Shown here: in pieces, positions 38,424 through 46,927 of the stretch | Layout: each line of letters starts with the position of its first letter | Position numbering within the stretch: the stretch's first letter is position 1 | Origin: a virus | IMG/VR virus record: IMGVR_UViG_3300010391_000044 | Location: 1 to 63,756 of that record | Reading direction: 5' to 3' (one strand) | Length of the DNA stretch: 63,756 bases | Notes under the pieces: generated by a model | What the model was told of the DNA's origin: nothing | Databases searched by the model: none | What the model saw: only the letters and a program-made list of their open reading frames with translations | Position numbers and translations under genes: made by a program

Positions 38424-39043
38424 GTGCCCCAGGGCAGCAAGCGCAAGGAGCCGTGCTCGAACCCCAGACCCTGCATGAGCATCTGAACCAGTGCGCCGAG
38501 GCGATCCTCCGCGCCCTGCCGCCCCCCTTGGGGCAGAAAGCGCTGGAAGATGCGAAGAGCCAGGGCATCCAGCCCTGGCAGTTGATCGCCGGTCATCTGG
38601 TCAAGGCGGATCAGCGCGCCGAGCTGCATGCTCCGCTGCTCTTGCCAGAGTGGACGCTGGCTTCCGTGACGCCCGGTGTTTCTTGGCAGAAAGTGTGCCC
38701 AGGCTGTCAGCGAGTCTTTGTAGGAGCGCCGGAGCGTCCCGAGGCCCGCTTTTGCTGCAACGCCTGCGGCTCCGGCACCTTCTCGCGCACGCATCTGCAC
38801 CACGAGCGCTGCGAATTCTTCGTGCGGGCGGTCCCGGTCCTCAACCTGGGCCAACCGATGGTCGAGATTCCGCCCGATCCGAAGGTGGATCCTGCTGGCC
38901 GCCTGAAGTACGAGCAGACCAAGTTCGCCCAGCATCTGGAGGAGGTCAAGATGGCCGAGGCGACGCCCGGTGGGTTGCCGCCGGCCCCTGACCCCGAGTC
39001 GGGCCTGGAAACCCTCGAAGTCTGGCGGGGCGGGAAGAGATAG
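38420..39043 (+). CDS. Hypothetical zinc-finger protein upstream of portal
   Basis: 207 aa. Helical N-terminus (TLHEHLNQCAEAILRALPPP), then KVCPGCQRVFVGAPERPEAR and FCCNACGSGT form a zinc finger, followed by THLHHERCEFF. A glycine/proline C-terminal tail. The stop is 42 bases before the portal start. Unknown function. Confidence 0.6.
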   Translation: MSAPGQQAQGAVLEPQTLHEHLNQCAEAILRALPPPLGQKALEDAKSQGIQPWQLIAGHLVKADQRAELHAPLLLPEWTLASVTPGVSWQKVCPGCQRVFVGAPERPEARFCCNACGSGTFSRTHLHHERCEFFVRAVPVLNLGQPMVEIPPDPKVDPAGRLKYEQTKFAQHLEEVKMAEATPGGLPPAPDPESGLETLEVWRGGKR

Positions 39044-39085
39044 TAGAACACTCACCAACCCAATCCCGGTGATGAGTTAGGGTTC

Positions 39086-40792
39086 ATGGCCGACGACGCT
39101 CAGATCGAACAACGGGAGGCGCAAGACAAGGCCGAGGGGTCCCTCCTCGGCCTGCTCGACCGCATTGACGGAGAGGCCGAGGCGAGCAAGAAGACCGTCT
39201 CGAAGAACTGGACGGAGAACCTCCGCCTCTCCCGTGGCGACGGGCAGTGGAAAGCCAGCCGCCCGCCGCTGTTCCTGATGAACATCATCGGGAACCAGGT
39301 CGAGCGCAAGGTCGCCCAAGTGAGCGAGTCCAAGCCGACGTTCTCCGTCGTCTCACGGCTCGGGCATCTCGCGAGCATGGCCAAGGTCCTGGACAAAACC
39401 GCCCGGTCCAAACTGGAGGACGAGGAGTTCCCGCTCATCACCGAGCGGCTCGGCCGGTTCGGCATGCACATGGGCTGCGGGTTTGTCTCCACGGTCTGGG
39501 ATGTTGACGGCGCCGAGGGCATGGGCGATATCGCCTTGCTCACCCCGGATCCTCGGTCCGTCTATCTGGACCCGTCCGTGACCGAGGCGGCGAAGGTCTC
39601 GCGACAGGCCCGGTACATCCGGCTCGATCATGTCGTGAGCGTGGACGAGCTGCGGGAACGCTATCCGGGCCGCGCGACCCTGGTCAAGCCGGACGAGCGC
39701 TATTCGCGCTACGCCGAATTGGGCAGCAAGTCGAAATTGGGCGTCGTCTCGGCGGCCTTCAATCTCCTGCCGCGCGTCTTCCGTCCGATGGAGCCGACCG
39801 TCCAGGGGCCGGTACCGCGCACGATGCTTCGGGAATACTGGCTCCGGGATGCCGACCGGGTCACGTGGCCAGGGGGCCGCCATATCATTCGGGCAGGCGA
39901 TATCATCCTGAAGGACGAGAAGAATCCCTACTGGGACGGCCAGTTTCCGATCGACATGATCGACTGGCGGATGGACCTCGATAGCCCCTGGGGCGTGGAC
40001 GACATCCAGGACCTCAAGAAACTGAACGAGGCGCTCAACCGGCTCGGCGACGCCGTGATGCGCAACGCCCTCTTCAACAGCCAGGCCTGGGTCATCGCCG
40101 ATCACGATGCTTTGGATCCCGAGGCCTGGAAGAAAGTGACGAGCGAGGGGGGCCTGATCGTCAAGAAGCGTCCGACCCGCGAGTTCCACCGGGAGCCGCC
40201 GCACGCGCTCCCCGCGTACCTGTTCCAGCTCCTCCAGGCGATCCCCGGCATGGCCGATCTTCTGACCGGCAATGCCGAGGTCCCCCGGGGCCGATCGGCT
40301 CGCTCCTCGATCGAAGCCGTGGTGGATGGCCTCCAGACCGCGGGATCTGCCCTGGCGCGGGTCATCGCCCGCCGGTATGAATCGCTCGTCGCGCGCGTCG
40401 GGGCGAAAATCATCAGCCGGATCATCCAGTGTTACGGGAGCGATCGTCTCCTGCAGTATTACGATCCATCCGGCGAGCTGGTGAGCTATCTCTTCGAGCG
40501 GCAGAAGCTCCTCATGGACGATGAGGGGAACTTGACGCCGGCCGAGGACATTCCGCTACTCTACAAGCGGTTTCGCTTCCTGGTCCAGCCCTATAGCAGC
40601 ATGGCGATGACCAAGATGCAGCGTGCGCAGGTCGGGATCGGGCTGTGGCAGGCAAGCGCTGGTCGGGGATATCCCTTCAGACGAGTCTTGGAAATGGCAG
40701 ACATCGGGGATGCGGATCGGCTGATGGAAGAGGCCCGGCATGAACAGGAAACTGGACTCGTTCCGATGCCGGCTCCGCCGACGAAGCGATGA
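39086..40792 (+). CDS. Portal protein
   Basis: 568 aa. N-terminal helix with WTENLRLSRGDGQW, then FLMNIIGNQVERKVAQVSES, LTPDPRSVYLDPSVTEAAKV and RYIRLDHVVSVDELRERYPG, blocks typical of P22/T7-type portal proteins, and a long C-terminal crown helix region (SSIEAVVDGLQTAGSALARV). It forms the 12-mer ring through which DNA is packaged by the terminase. Length and position (terminase, portal, scaffold, capsid) agree. Confidence 0.9.
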   Translation: MADDAQIEQREAQDKAEGSLLGLLDRIDGEAEASKKTVSKNWTENLRLSRGDGQWKASRPPLFLMNIIGNQVERKVAQVSESKPTFSVVSRLGHLASMAKVLDKTARSKLEDEEFPLITERLGRFGMHMGCGFVSTVWDVDGAEGMGDIALLTPDPRSVYLDPSVTEAAKVSRQARYIRLDHVVSVDELRERYPGRATLVKPDERYSRYAELGSKSKLGVVSAAFNLLPRVFRPMEPTVQGPVPRTMLREYWLRDADRVTWPGGRHIIRAGDIILKDEKNPYWDGQFPIDMIDWRMDLDSPWGVDDIQDLKKLNEALNRLGDAVMRNALFNSQAWVIADHDALDPEAWKKVTSEGGLIVKKRPTREFHREPPHALPAYLFQLLQAIPGMADLLTGNAEVPRGRSARSSIEAVVDGLQTAGSALARVIARRYESLVARVGAKIISRIIQCYGSDRLLQYYDPSGELVSYLFERQKLLMDDEGNLTPAEDIPLLYKRFRFLVQPYSSMAMTKMQRAQVGIGLWQASAGRGYPFRRVLEMADIGDADRLMEEARHEQETGLVPMPAPPTKR

Positions 40793-41073
40793 ACGGAAAC
40801 GGTGGGAACGATCAGACACCTCCAGGTCCTGACCTGGGTCAGCTACTCATGCTGGCGCAACTGCTGGCGAAGTCGAAACCGGCAGCATCTGGCGAACTGC
40901 CGGATCCGCTTGGGGAATTCTCTGGGCCCCAGCGTGGACTCCTGGGGGGCAGTCCTCAACTGATGGCGCCACAAGGCCAGACCGGCCAGCAACCGGGCGG
41001 AAGCGATCAGTCGATGCAATCTATGGCAGGCATCGCCAGTGCGATCCTCCCGCTGGTCCTGGCCCTCATCTGA
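40789..41073 (+). CDS. Small Gln/Pro/Gly-rich virion-module protein
   Basis: 94 aa. Low complexity (GNDQTPPGPDLGQLLMLAQL, QGQTGQQPGGSDQSMQSM) with a hydrophobic C-terminus (GIASAILPLVLALI). ATGA overlap with the portal gene. Role unknown. Confidence 0.55.
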   Translation: MNGNGGNDQTPPGPDLGQLLMLAQLLAKSKPAASGELPDPLGEFSGPQRGLLGGSPQLMAPQGQTGQQPGGSDQSMQSMAGIASAILPLVLALI

Positions 41074-41082
41074 GGTGCGACA

Positions 41083-41511
41083 ATGCCCGACCCCGTAGAT
41101 TTGTACGAATATGCGCGTTTAGCGAACATCCCCGAGATGCTTCGCCAGTCCGGCGTCAACTACCCTGGGCTCAAGCAGGCGCCTCCGCCGCAGGCTCTCC
41201 AGGATCTCTTGCGATCGGCTCCTATCGGGACGGCCGCAGCCAGCGGTGGCGGCCTCGGCTTGCTCGGCATGCTGGCGGCACTCCTTGCGCAGGGGGGCGA
41301 CACAGATCCGAACGTGGCGAAATTCTACGCGGAGAAGCAGCGACAACAGCAACTCGGGCAAATACTGCAGGGGCAACCGAAGTTTGGCGGGATAGGTACG
41401 CGGACGGGGCAGCCGCTGCGTAATCTCGAAGAGGAATTGCCGTATGGTAGGCCGCCGACGTCAGAGATTATGTGGCCCCCGGATATTCCTCCGGCGCGCC
41501 GGAGGCAGTGA
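41083..41511 (+). CDS. Hypothetical virion-module protein
   Basis: 142 aa. Helical N-terminus (DLYEYARLANIPEMLRQSG), a hydrophobic Gly/Leu segment (ASGGGLGLLGMLAALLAQGG) and a polar C-terminal part. Short gap before, good ribosome-binding site absent (TGAGGTGCGACA). No match recognised. Confidence 0.5.
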   Translation: MPDPVDLYEYARLANIPEMLRQSGVNYPGLKQAPPPQALQDLLRSAPIGTAAASGGGLGLLGMLAALLAQGGDTDPNVAKFYAEKQRQQQLGQILQGQPKFGGIGTRTGQPLRNLEEELPYGRPPTSEIMWPPDIPPARRRQ

Positions 41512-41555
41512 CCTGTGTCGTCTGGCGGGGAAAACCGAAAGAAAAGGAGGACGCC

Positions 41556-41654
41556 GTGGCCACCAAAACTTGCGGGATGAAGATGAGCGGCAAGATGAAG
41601 AGCCCGATGATCTCGCCGAAAATCGCGACCAGCCGGAAGCTCGGCGGGAAGTAG
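41556..41654 (+). CDS. 32-residue Met/Lys-rich peptide
   Basis: GTG 41556 after AAGGAGGACGCC. VATKTCGMKMSGKMKSPM and ISPKIATSRKLGGK. Small basic peptides of this kind occur beside portal genes in many podophage-like genomes. Confidence 0.55.
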   Translation: MATKTCGMKMSGKMKSPMISPKIATSRKLGGK

Positions 41655-41666
41655 GAGGAGAGGACG

Positions 41667-41849
41667 ATGGCAGAAAAGTGGATTGCCGGCGCGATTCGCC
41701 GGCCGGGGGCCTTCACGAAAAAGGCCAAGAGCGCTGGAATGGGCGTGCAGGCCTATGCCAGGAAGGTCACTGGTAAGGGGTCTAGCGCGGATACGCGGAC
41801 GAAGCGGCAAGCCAATCTCGCGAAGACCCTTTCAGGATTCAGGAAGTAG
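41667..41849 (+). CDS. 60-residue basic virion-module protein
   Basis: KWIAGAIRRPGAFTKKAKSA and a second helix (ADTRTKRQANLAKTLSGFRK). I recognise this type of sequence (KWIxxAIKKPGALxxKAK ... KRQANLAxTL) from small phage genes near the portal. ATG after GAGGAGAGGACG. Function unknown. Confidence 0.72.
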   Translation: MAEKWIAGAIRRPGAFTKKAKSAGMGVQAYARKVTGKGSSADTRTKRQANLAKTLSGFRK

Positions 41850-41851
41850 CC

Positions 41852-42316
41852 ATGGCCGATCTCAATCCGATGCTCCTGCAGTATCTGGCTAGGACGCTGG
41901 GTAATCGTTTGACACCGGACCACGTGCAAGGCGCCCTCTTGGCCAAGGGTGCCGAAGCCTACTCGAAGGCGCTGACGCCGAAGCAGCCGCAGGCCGGACA
42001 GCCGGGCGCGCCAGGACAACCTGGTGCTCCCGGACAACCAGGACAGGTGGGGCCGCCCGGTCAGCCAGGAGCGCCGCAGCAACCCCAGCGTCCGCCGCAG
42101 CCGCAGGCTGGTGGCCAGGTGCAGATCAATAAGCAGGTCCCAGGAGCCGGACCGCTGCGGAGCGGCACGACCCAGGAACAACTGATGGCGCTCGCGTCAC
42201 TCCTCTCCTCCCCGGCCATCATGCAACAGCTCGCCCGTCTGCCTTTCGTCCGACCGAATCAGCCCTCGGCACCGGCAGGGATTCCGGGAGTGCCGGGGCC
42301 GATGATGCAGGTCTGA
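41852..42316 (+). CDS. Collagen-like small virion-module protein
   Basis: 154 aa. A helical N-terminus (LNPMLLQYLARTLGNRL) and a central collagen-type G-x-y tract (about 50-75, GQPGAPGQPGAPGQPGQVGP) rich in Gln/Pro, then TTQEQLMALASLLSSPAIMQ and a Pro-rich end. Collagen-like tracts in phages may form trimeric fibres. It starts two bases after the upstream stop. Confidence 0.6.
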   Translation: MADLNPMLLQYLARTLGNRLTPDHVQGALLAKGAEAYSKALTPKQPQAGQPGAPGQPGAPGQPGQVGPPGQPGAPQQPQRPPQPQAGGQVQINKQVPGAGPLRSGTTQEQLMALASLLSSPAIMQQLARLPFVRPNQPSAPAGIPGVPGPMMQV

Positions 42317-42324
42317 GGGAATTC

Positions 42325-42576
42325 ATGGACAGAACATGGACTGGGCCGACGCCAATCACGTATGAAAAGTTTGAGCGCCTGATGGCGTTCCCAGTCACCA
42401 TCCAAGACGAGGAACTCCGCAGGGACATCCAGCAATTCGAGTTAGTGGAGCAGATCACAGAAGCGCATATTGCGCGCTTGCTCGAACTTGCCTGCGACGC
42501 TGTGAAAGGCAGGAAGGCAGATGGCGGCACGCACGGGACAATTCCGACGCACGATGCGGAATCGGTTCGGCTCTGA
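42325..42576 (+). CDS. Small helical protein
   Basis: 83 aa. ITYEKFERLMAFPVTIQDEE and VEQITEAHIARLLELACDAV. Acidic to neutral and helical. Unknown function. Confidence 0.5.
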   Translation: MDRTWTGPTPITYEKFERLMAFPVTIQDEELRRDIQQFELVEQITEAHIARLLELACDAVKGRKADGGTHGTIPTHDAESVRL

Positions 42577-42700
42577 GAAGGCTGCGAAGGCGGAGCGTTG
42601 CGTGACGGATCTCAAGGCTAAAGGCGGCAGCGCGAATCCATTTGCGGTCTGCACGGCCTCAATGGCGGGGACCACGCGGCATCGGAGCGGAAGGCGGTAG
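42521..42700 (+). CDS. 59-residue basic small phage protein
   Basis: Start ATG 42521 after AGGAAGGC, overlapping the upstream gene in another frame. Contains SEKAAKAERCVTDLKAKGGS followed by ANPFAVCTAS; the NPxAVC pattern recurs in small phage proteins. Role unknown. Confidence 0.6.
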   Translation: MAARTGQFRRTMRNRFGSEKAAKAERCVTDLKAKGGSANPFAVCTASMAGTTRHRSGRR

Positions 42701-42749
42701 GCGGAGGGCTTGCGAAGATAGAATCTGACGATACCCTGAGAGACAGCTT

Positions 42750-42935
42750 GTGGCAGACACGATTTTCATCTTGCGGCAGATCCACTCCGATCGCTCGGTC
42801 GTCGATCGGAAGTTCAAAGTTCCCGAAGGCCAGTCGTGCCAGATTCGCATCAATGTCCATCGGGGACGGATCGGCAAGCTGAGTGTCTTGAAGGTCCTCG
42901 ACATCCCGTCTACGCCAGCCAAGGGATCGTCCTAA
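42750..42935 (+). CDS. 61-residue beta-rich protein
   Basis: GTG 42750 (TTG 42749 cannot be excluded). TIFILRQIHSDRSVVDRKFK and CQIRINVHRGRIGKLSVLKV are beta-strands, as in small head-tail accessory domains. No match claimed. Confidence 0.5.
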   Translation: MADTIFILRQIHSDRSVVDRKFKVPEGQSCQIRINVHRGRIGKLSVLKVLDIPSTPAKGSS

Positions 42936-42994
42936 AGACGTCACCCCACATGGGTGGTCAGTAGGACGGGAGAATCCTCAGAAAGGAGCGCGCG

Positions 42995-43156
42995 ATGTAC
43001 GGATCCACGAAGAAGTCGGCCAACCCCATCGGCAAGAAGATCACGCTCGGCGGGGGCAGCATCAAGGGTCCAGTGAGCCAGGAGTTCTCCGGCGGGTTCA
43101 AAGCCGCGACGCATTCCGTCGGTGGAGGCCGCAAGAGCAGCCGGCCCGGGCGCTGA
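42995..43156 (+). CDS. 53-residue Gly/Lys/Ser-rich protein
   Basis: ATG 42995 after AAAGGAGCGCGCG. MYGSTKKSANPIGKKITLGG, then GSIKGPVSQEFSGGFKAATH. Basic and probably disordered; sits just before the scaffold region. Unknown function. Confidence 0.6.
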   Translation: MYGSTKKSANPIGKKITLGGGSIKGPVSQEFSGGFKAATHSVGGGRKSSRPGR

Positions 43157-43158
43157 CC

Positions 43159-43512
43159 ATGGCCCAGATGCCTGCTCCGAATATCCCGAGCGCTCCCCCA
43201 ATCCCCGGGGTCTCGCAGCCGGACCAAGGCTCGCCCGATCAGCTCGGGAACCTGGCCCGGATGATCGGCGGGATCCGCGGGAACGACTCGGCCACGGCCA
43301 TGCAGCACATGCAGAACGCGCTCAACGAGCTGCGTCAAGCCGCGTCCAAGGACCCGAAGATCGCCGAACTGGTCCAGGCGATGATGGCGCCGCTCCTTCA
43401 GGGCGGTCCACCGGGCCAGCCGCCCGGCGGCGGGATCCAGGGACCGATGCAACCCGGGATGGGGATGCCGCCAATGGGCGGACCGCCCGGGCCGCCGGGA
43501 ATGGGCGGATAA
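43159..43512 (+). CDS. Gly/Pro/Met-rich virion-module protein
   Basis: 117 aa. A helical core (QHMQNALNELRQAASKDPKI) followed by a Gly/Pro/Met tail (GPPGQPPGGGIQGPMQPGMG). Sits directly before the scaffold. Could be a head-assembly or fibre-like accessory; unproven. Confidence 0.5.
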   Translation: MAQMPAPNIPSAPPIPGVSQPDQGSPDQLGNLARMIGGIRGNDSATAMQHMQNALNELRQAASKDPKIAELVQAMMAPLLQGGPPGQPPGGGIQGPMQPGMGMPPMGGPPGPPGMGG

Positions 43513-43592
43513 CCCGAGAGCCCGACAGGGTGAACTCTCGGTAGCCTCTGAGGGCCCCAGACTTGGGTGAACCCGGAGAGGGAGGTAGGACA

Positions 43593-44555
43593 ATGCTTCA
43601 TCGACTTGGAATCTACATGGCCCCGGAAGGTGTCGGAGGTGGTGGCGGGACTGGAGGCGCAGCGGCCGGTGCGTGGACGGCTCCCCAGGGTGAGGAATGG
43701 CGGGGCGAACTTCCCGAATCGCTCCGGGACAAGCCGCTCCCCGAGATCGTGAAGTGGGGCCGCAGCGCCCACGATCAGATGGGCTCGCTGAACAACGACC
43801 TCGGCCGGTACAAGCAGGACCTCACGAAGCATCAACAAGATCTCCAGCGGTGGCAACAGGCGGCCGGTCAGTATCAGGGGGGCGTGAACGAGTGGGCCAA
43901 GTGGTACGGCGAGCACATCAAGCCCCACTGGAACGAATTCGAGGCGTGGCGCGCCGGGCAGGGAAAGCCTGGACAGCCCGGGACGCCTGCCGCAGCCGTC
44001 GGGCAGCCCGCCGGAACGGATCCCTTCAAGGACTGGGGCACCCTGGAGCCGCAGGCGCAGGCCCAGGCTATGGCGCAGTATCTCGCCCAGCAATCGCAGC
44101 AATCCTACCAGGGCTTCGAGAAAAAGTTCGGCGAGACATGGCAAGGGTACCAGAAGCAGCTCCAGGATTACGTGGGAGAGCGCGAGCGGTACCTGACCAC
44201 GTATCTCCGCCTCTGGCAGCAAGCCTGGGAGGCGAAGCAGAAGGATCCCAACCTGGACATCGACAAGGCGGTGCAGCAGGCCATCCAGGTCATGTCCGGA
44301 CAGGTCGATCCCTTCGCCCTTGGGGTCCAGCTCTCCACGGCCGATCGCTCCAAAGAGACCTATCTCGCGGAGGCGAAAAAGCAGTGGGAAGCCGAAGCGG
44401 CCACGAAGGCACAGAATCTCCAGATCACCCCGCCGGCCAGTTCGGGCACGCCGCCCATCTACAGGGCGAAGCCCGCCGGGCCTGGCGGAACGGCCTCGCT
44501 GCGCGAGCGCGCCGCGGAGGCCTTGGCAGCGAAGTACGGCGCGGGGATCTTCTAG
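43593..44555 (+). CDS. Scaffold-like protein
   Basis: 320 aa, long helical and Gln/Lys/Glu-rich (DLGRYKQDLTKHQQDLQRWQ, QYLAQQSQQSYQGFEKKFGE), typical of phage scaffolding proteins, immediately before the major capsid gene. ATG 43593 after GGGAGGTAGGACA. The assignment depends on composition and position. Confidence 0.7.
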   Translation: MLHRLGIYMAPEGVGGGGGTGGAAAGAWTAPQGEEWRGELPESLRDKPLPEIVKWGRSAHDQMGSLNNDLGRYKQDLTKHQQDLQRWQQAAGQYQGGVNEWAKWYGEHIKPHWNEFEAWRAGQGKPGQPGTPAAAVGQPAGTDPFKDWGTLEPQAQAQAMAQYLAQQSQQSYQGFEKKFGETWQGYQKQLQDYVGERERYLTTYLRLWQQAWEAKQKDPNLDIDKAVQQAIQVMSGQVDPFALGVQLSTADRSKETYLAEAKKQWEAEAATKAQNLQITPPASSGTPPIYRAKPAGPGGTASLRERAAEALAAKYGAGIF

Positions 44556-44740
44556 CCGCCCGAGAGGCGAACGGCTCGAAGTCCGCACTCCAGTTACCCG
44601 GAGCGAAGGCCCCTCACGGGCGAACCCTCCACTCCCGGGGAGAACGCAGGCTGGCCGGCCCTTGACAGGCGAACCGGGAAGCAGGCGCGGCGTCACGGAT
44701 CCAGCGACACTCCTTTCACCTTTTACGGGGAGGATAGGCG
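44556..44740 (+). other. Leader of the major capsid gene
   Basis: 185 bases with no gene. GGCGAAC occurs three times (near 44571, 44619 and 44671). TTGACA near 44663 has no -10 partner at the right distance. GGGGAGGAT is the capsid ribosome-binding site. Confidence 0.5.
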
Positions 44741-45715
44741 ATGCCTCTGTCGAACGACACCAGACAGTTGGCCGACGTCGCCGCCACCACGCTGGACACG
44801 TACCTCGGGGACACCGTCGATAACGTCTTCAAGTCGAATCCGCTCACGATTCGGCTGACCACCCGGGAACGCGTCCTCCTGGACGGCGGCGAGAAGATTC
44901 GGCAACCCATCATCTACGACAAGATGAACTCCGACTGGTACGCGGGGCTCGACACCTTCGATATCAGCCGGAAGCAGACCAAGCTGCCGCTGATCTTCGA
45001 CTGGAAGCAGCTCTGGACGAACATCAGCGTGGACGGGTTGACCATGCTGCAGAACGCGGGCGCGGCCAAAGTCATCGACCTGGTCGAGGTCGAGATGGAC
45101 ACGGCCCGCCTGACCCTGGCCGATACCCTCGGATTGGGGATCATGGGGGACGGCACCGGGGTGGTCACCGCGGTCAAGGCGCCAGACGGCCTGCTCCGCG
45201 CGATCGACGACAACACGAACTACGCGACCTACGGCGGCGTCTCCCGTGCCGGCGCGGATGTGGTGGCGACGGCCATCAAGGGCACCTACGACGCCACGGG
45301 CGGGCCGATCAGCTTCTCGGCCGTCAACGCGCAGTTCGGGACGGCGACCATCCAGCCGGAGAAGCCGGACCTGATGGTCACGACCCAGACGCTCTGGAAC
45401 AAGCTGTGGGATCGTGCCCAGCCACAACAGCGCACCCCGTCGGGGCCCGGCTTCGACGATCTCGCGCGCGTCGGCTTCGATGCGATCAACTTCAACGGAG
45501 CGGCCGTGGTCGTGGACTCGCACGTGCAGGCCGGGTACCTCTTCGGTCTGAACACGAAGTACATCGCGTTGGTCATGCACAGTCAGCGCGATTTCCACTT
45601 CACGGGCTTCAAGATCCCGATCAACCAGGATGCCATCGTGGGCCAGATCCTCTGGGCCGGCAACCTGGTGGTGAAGTCGCCGCGGCTGTCGTTCCAGATG
45701 CGGGGGCTGACCTAA
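44741..45715 (+). CDS. Major capsid protein (HK97-fold type)
   Basis: 324 aa. No signal or membrane segments. N-terminus PLSNDTRQLADVAATTLDTY then PIIYDKMNSDWYAGLDTFD and LPLIFDWKQLWTNISVDGLT, with C-terminal VKSPRLSFQMRGL. The pattern of an extended N-arm, E-loop and central helix (VIDLVEVEMDTARLTLADTL) matches this class of phage capsid proteins, and it follows the scaffold. Assignment is by context and composition; no motif is decisive. Confidence 0.8.
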   Translation: MPLSNDTRQLADVAATTLDTYLGDTVDNVFKSNPLTIRLTTRERVLLDGGEKIRQPIIYDKMNSDWYAGLDTFDISRKQTKLPLIFDWKQLWTNISVDGLTMLQNAGAAKVIDLVEVEMDTARLTLADTLGLGIMGDGTGVVTAVKAPDGLLRAIDDNTNYATYGGVSRAGADVVATAIKGTYDATGGPISFSAVNAQFGTATIQPEKPDLMVTTQTLWNKLWDRAQPQQRTPSGPGFDDLARVGFDAINFNGAAVVVDSHVQAGYLFGLNTKYIALVMHSQRDFHFTGFKIPINQDAIVGQILWAGNLVVKSPRLSFQMRGLT

Positions 45716-45822
45716 ACCGCTAGCACCCCGCAGTGGTACTGATCTCGCGAGGGCGGGGTTGGCTCCTGGGGTATTCGGGCAACCGGGGCTTCCCAGGGGA
45801 ACCGGCGGGGTAGGAGAGCGCA

Positions 45823-46287
45823 ATGTCCGGACCATTTCTGAGCGCGGGGATTTTCTCAGGCCCCGTCACCAACATCGACACCGTCCAGCAAAACGAGCTG
45901 GGGATGATGCGGTGGGACGCTGGCCGCATCTTGCAGTACGTGAAGTTCGGCGGCAACCCGGCCGCCTACGAGTGGATCCAGACCGACACCGCGCAGTTCA
46001 CGCAGCCGTACCAGGTCATCCAGTTGGCCGCCTCCGTCACCCAGGTGCCTCTCGGGGTCGCGGAGTTCGGCGGGTCCAACGGGAGTTTCGGATGGATCAC
46101 TCGGCTGGGCCCGGCAACGGCCAAGACCGCCACGACCGCATTCGCCGGATCGGAACTCCGACCGGGCGGCACGGCGGGGACCCTGGGGCCGATCTGGACC
46201 ACCGCGCCCACCTCGATGGGTGGCTTCGGCATTGCCGTCGCGACCGGTGTGGCGGCTGGCTCGCTCGTCAACGTCCGCTGCCTGTAA
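45823..46287 (+). CDS. Head decoration-like protein
   Basis: 154 aa, Gly/Ala/Thr-rich with beta strands (AAYEWIQTDTAQFTQPYQVI, GFGIAVATGVAAGSLVNVRC). ATG after GGTAGGAGAGCGCA. Position after the capsid gene fits a decoration or head-completion protein; unproven. Confidence 0.6.
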   Translation: MSGPFLSAGIFSGPVTNIDTVQQNELGMMRWDAGRILQYVKFGGNPAAYEWIQTDTAQFTQPYQVIQLAASVTQVPLGVAEFGGSNGSFGWITRLGPATAKTATTAFAGSELRPGGTAGTLGPIWTTAPTSMGGFGIAVATGVAAGSLVNVRCL

Positions 46288-46320
46288 GCGGTGCTCTGAC
46301 CAAGCGGGAAGGAGAAGGCT

Positions 46321-46575
46321 ATGGCCGCACTCACGGAAACTAGCCGTGTGGACGGGGTCAATGGCAACCAGCGGTTTGTATCCGGGACGGTCGTGATCGC
46401 GGCGGATGGGGATACCTGGACGCCGGGCCTGGGCCTCGTGGACCAGGTGCTGATCACGCCAACGACCGCGACCGCGGGGCAGTTCGTTGGGGCCACGCGC
46501 TCCGGCGGCGTCGTCACCTTCAAGGTTGAGGGTGGCACGCCGACGCTCCGAGTGACCGCGTTCGGGTACGGTTGA
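46321..46575 (+). CDS. Small beta-rich virion protein
   Basis: 84 aa. SGTVVIAADGDTWTPGLGLV and GGVVTFKVEGGTPTLRVTAF. Glycine-rich beta protein, like decoration or adaptor proteins after the capsid gene. ATG after GGAAGGAGAAGGCT. Confidence 0.6.
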   Translation: MAALTETSRVDGVNGNQRFVSGTVVIAADGDTWTPGLGLVDQVLITPTTATAGQFVGATRSGGVVTFKVEGGTPTLRVTAFGYG

Positions 46576-46644
46576 CAGATCGTCTCGAAAATCGCATACT
46601 CTGCGGAACCACCCCTGAAGGGACCCCGCATGCACATCACCGAT

Positions 46645-46690
46645 CGGCCCACCGAGTCGCTTCGCGCCCGTGTGGGCCGGTCTCTTTTCT
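46645..46690 (+). terminator. Terminator after the head genes
   Basis: CGGCCCAC (46645-46652) pairs with GTGGGCCG (46672-46679), 8 bp perfect, then TCTCTTTTCT. Closes the head operon before the glycan island. Confidence 0.8.
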
Positions 46691-46695
46691 AGGCC

Positions 46696-46920
46696 ATGGA
46701 CACTCAAGGACCAAGTTGCGCCCATCATCATTGGGAGATTCGCCTCACTGACGGCGTCGGATGCGGCACCTGTCTGGACTGCGAGCATGAACTCTCGCTC
46801 ATCCACCTGTTCAACGGATTGCGCCAACGCCTCGAAGCCGCTGTTGAACGTGCCGAACGTCTCGAAGGCAGGGTTGAATCCGCGCTCTGGCAACTTGAGC
46901 AACATTTGAAAAGCGGGTGA
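46696..46920 (+). CDS. Small zinc and coiled-coil protein
   Basis: 74 aa. C8, H10 and H11 (CAHHHWE) with GCGTCLDCEHE make a zinc site; the C-terminal half is coiled coil (LRQRLEAAVERAERLEGRVE). First gene of the island; role unknown. Confidence 0.55.
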   Translation: MDTQGPSCAHHHWEIRLTDGVGCGTCLDCEHELSLIHLFNGLRQRLEAAVERAERLEGRVESALWQLEQHLKSG

Positions 46921-46927
46921 TGATTCA

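Noticed and set aside
44661-44700. TTGACA before the capsid gene as promoter
   Set aside because: The 15-19 bases downstream are GC-rich with no -10-like sequence.
46630-46692. 20-codon frame beginning MHITDRP
   Set aside because: It lies across a terminator hairpin and has no good ribosome-binding site.
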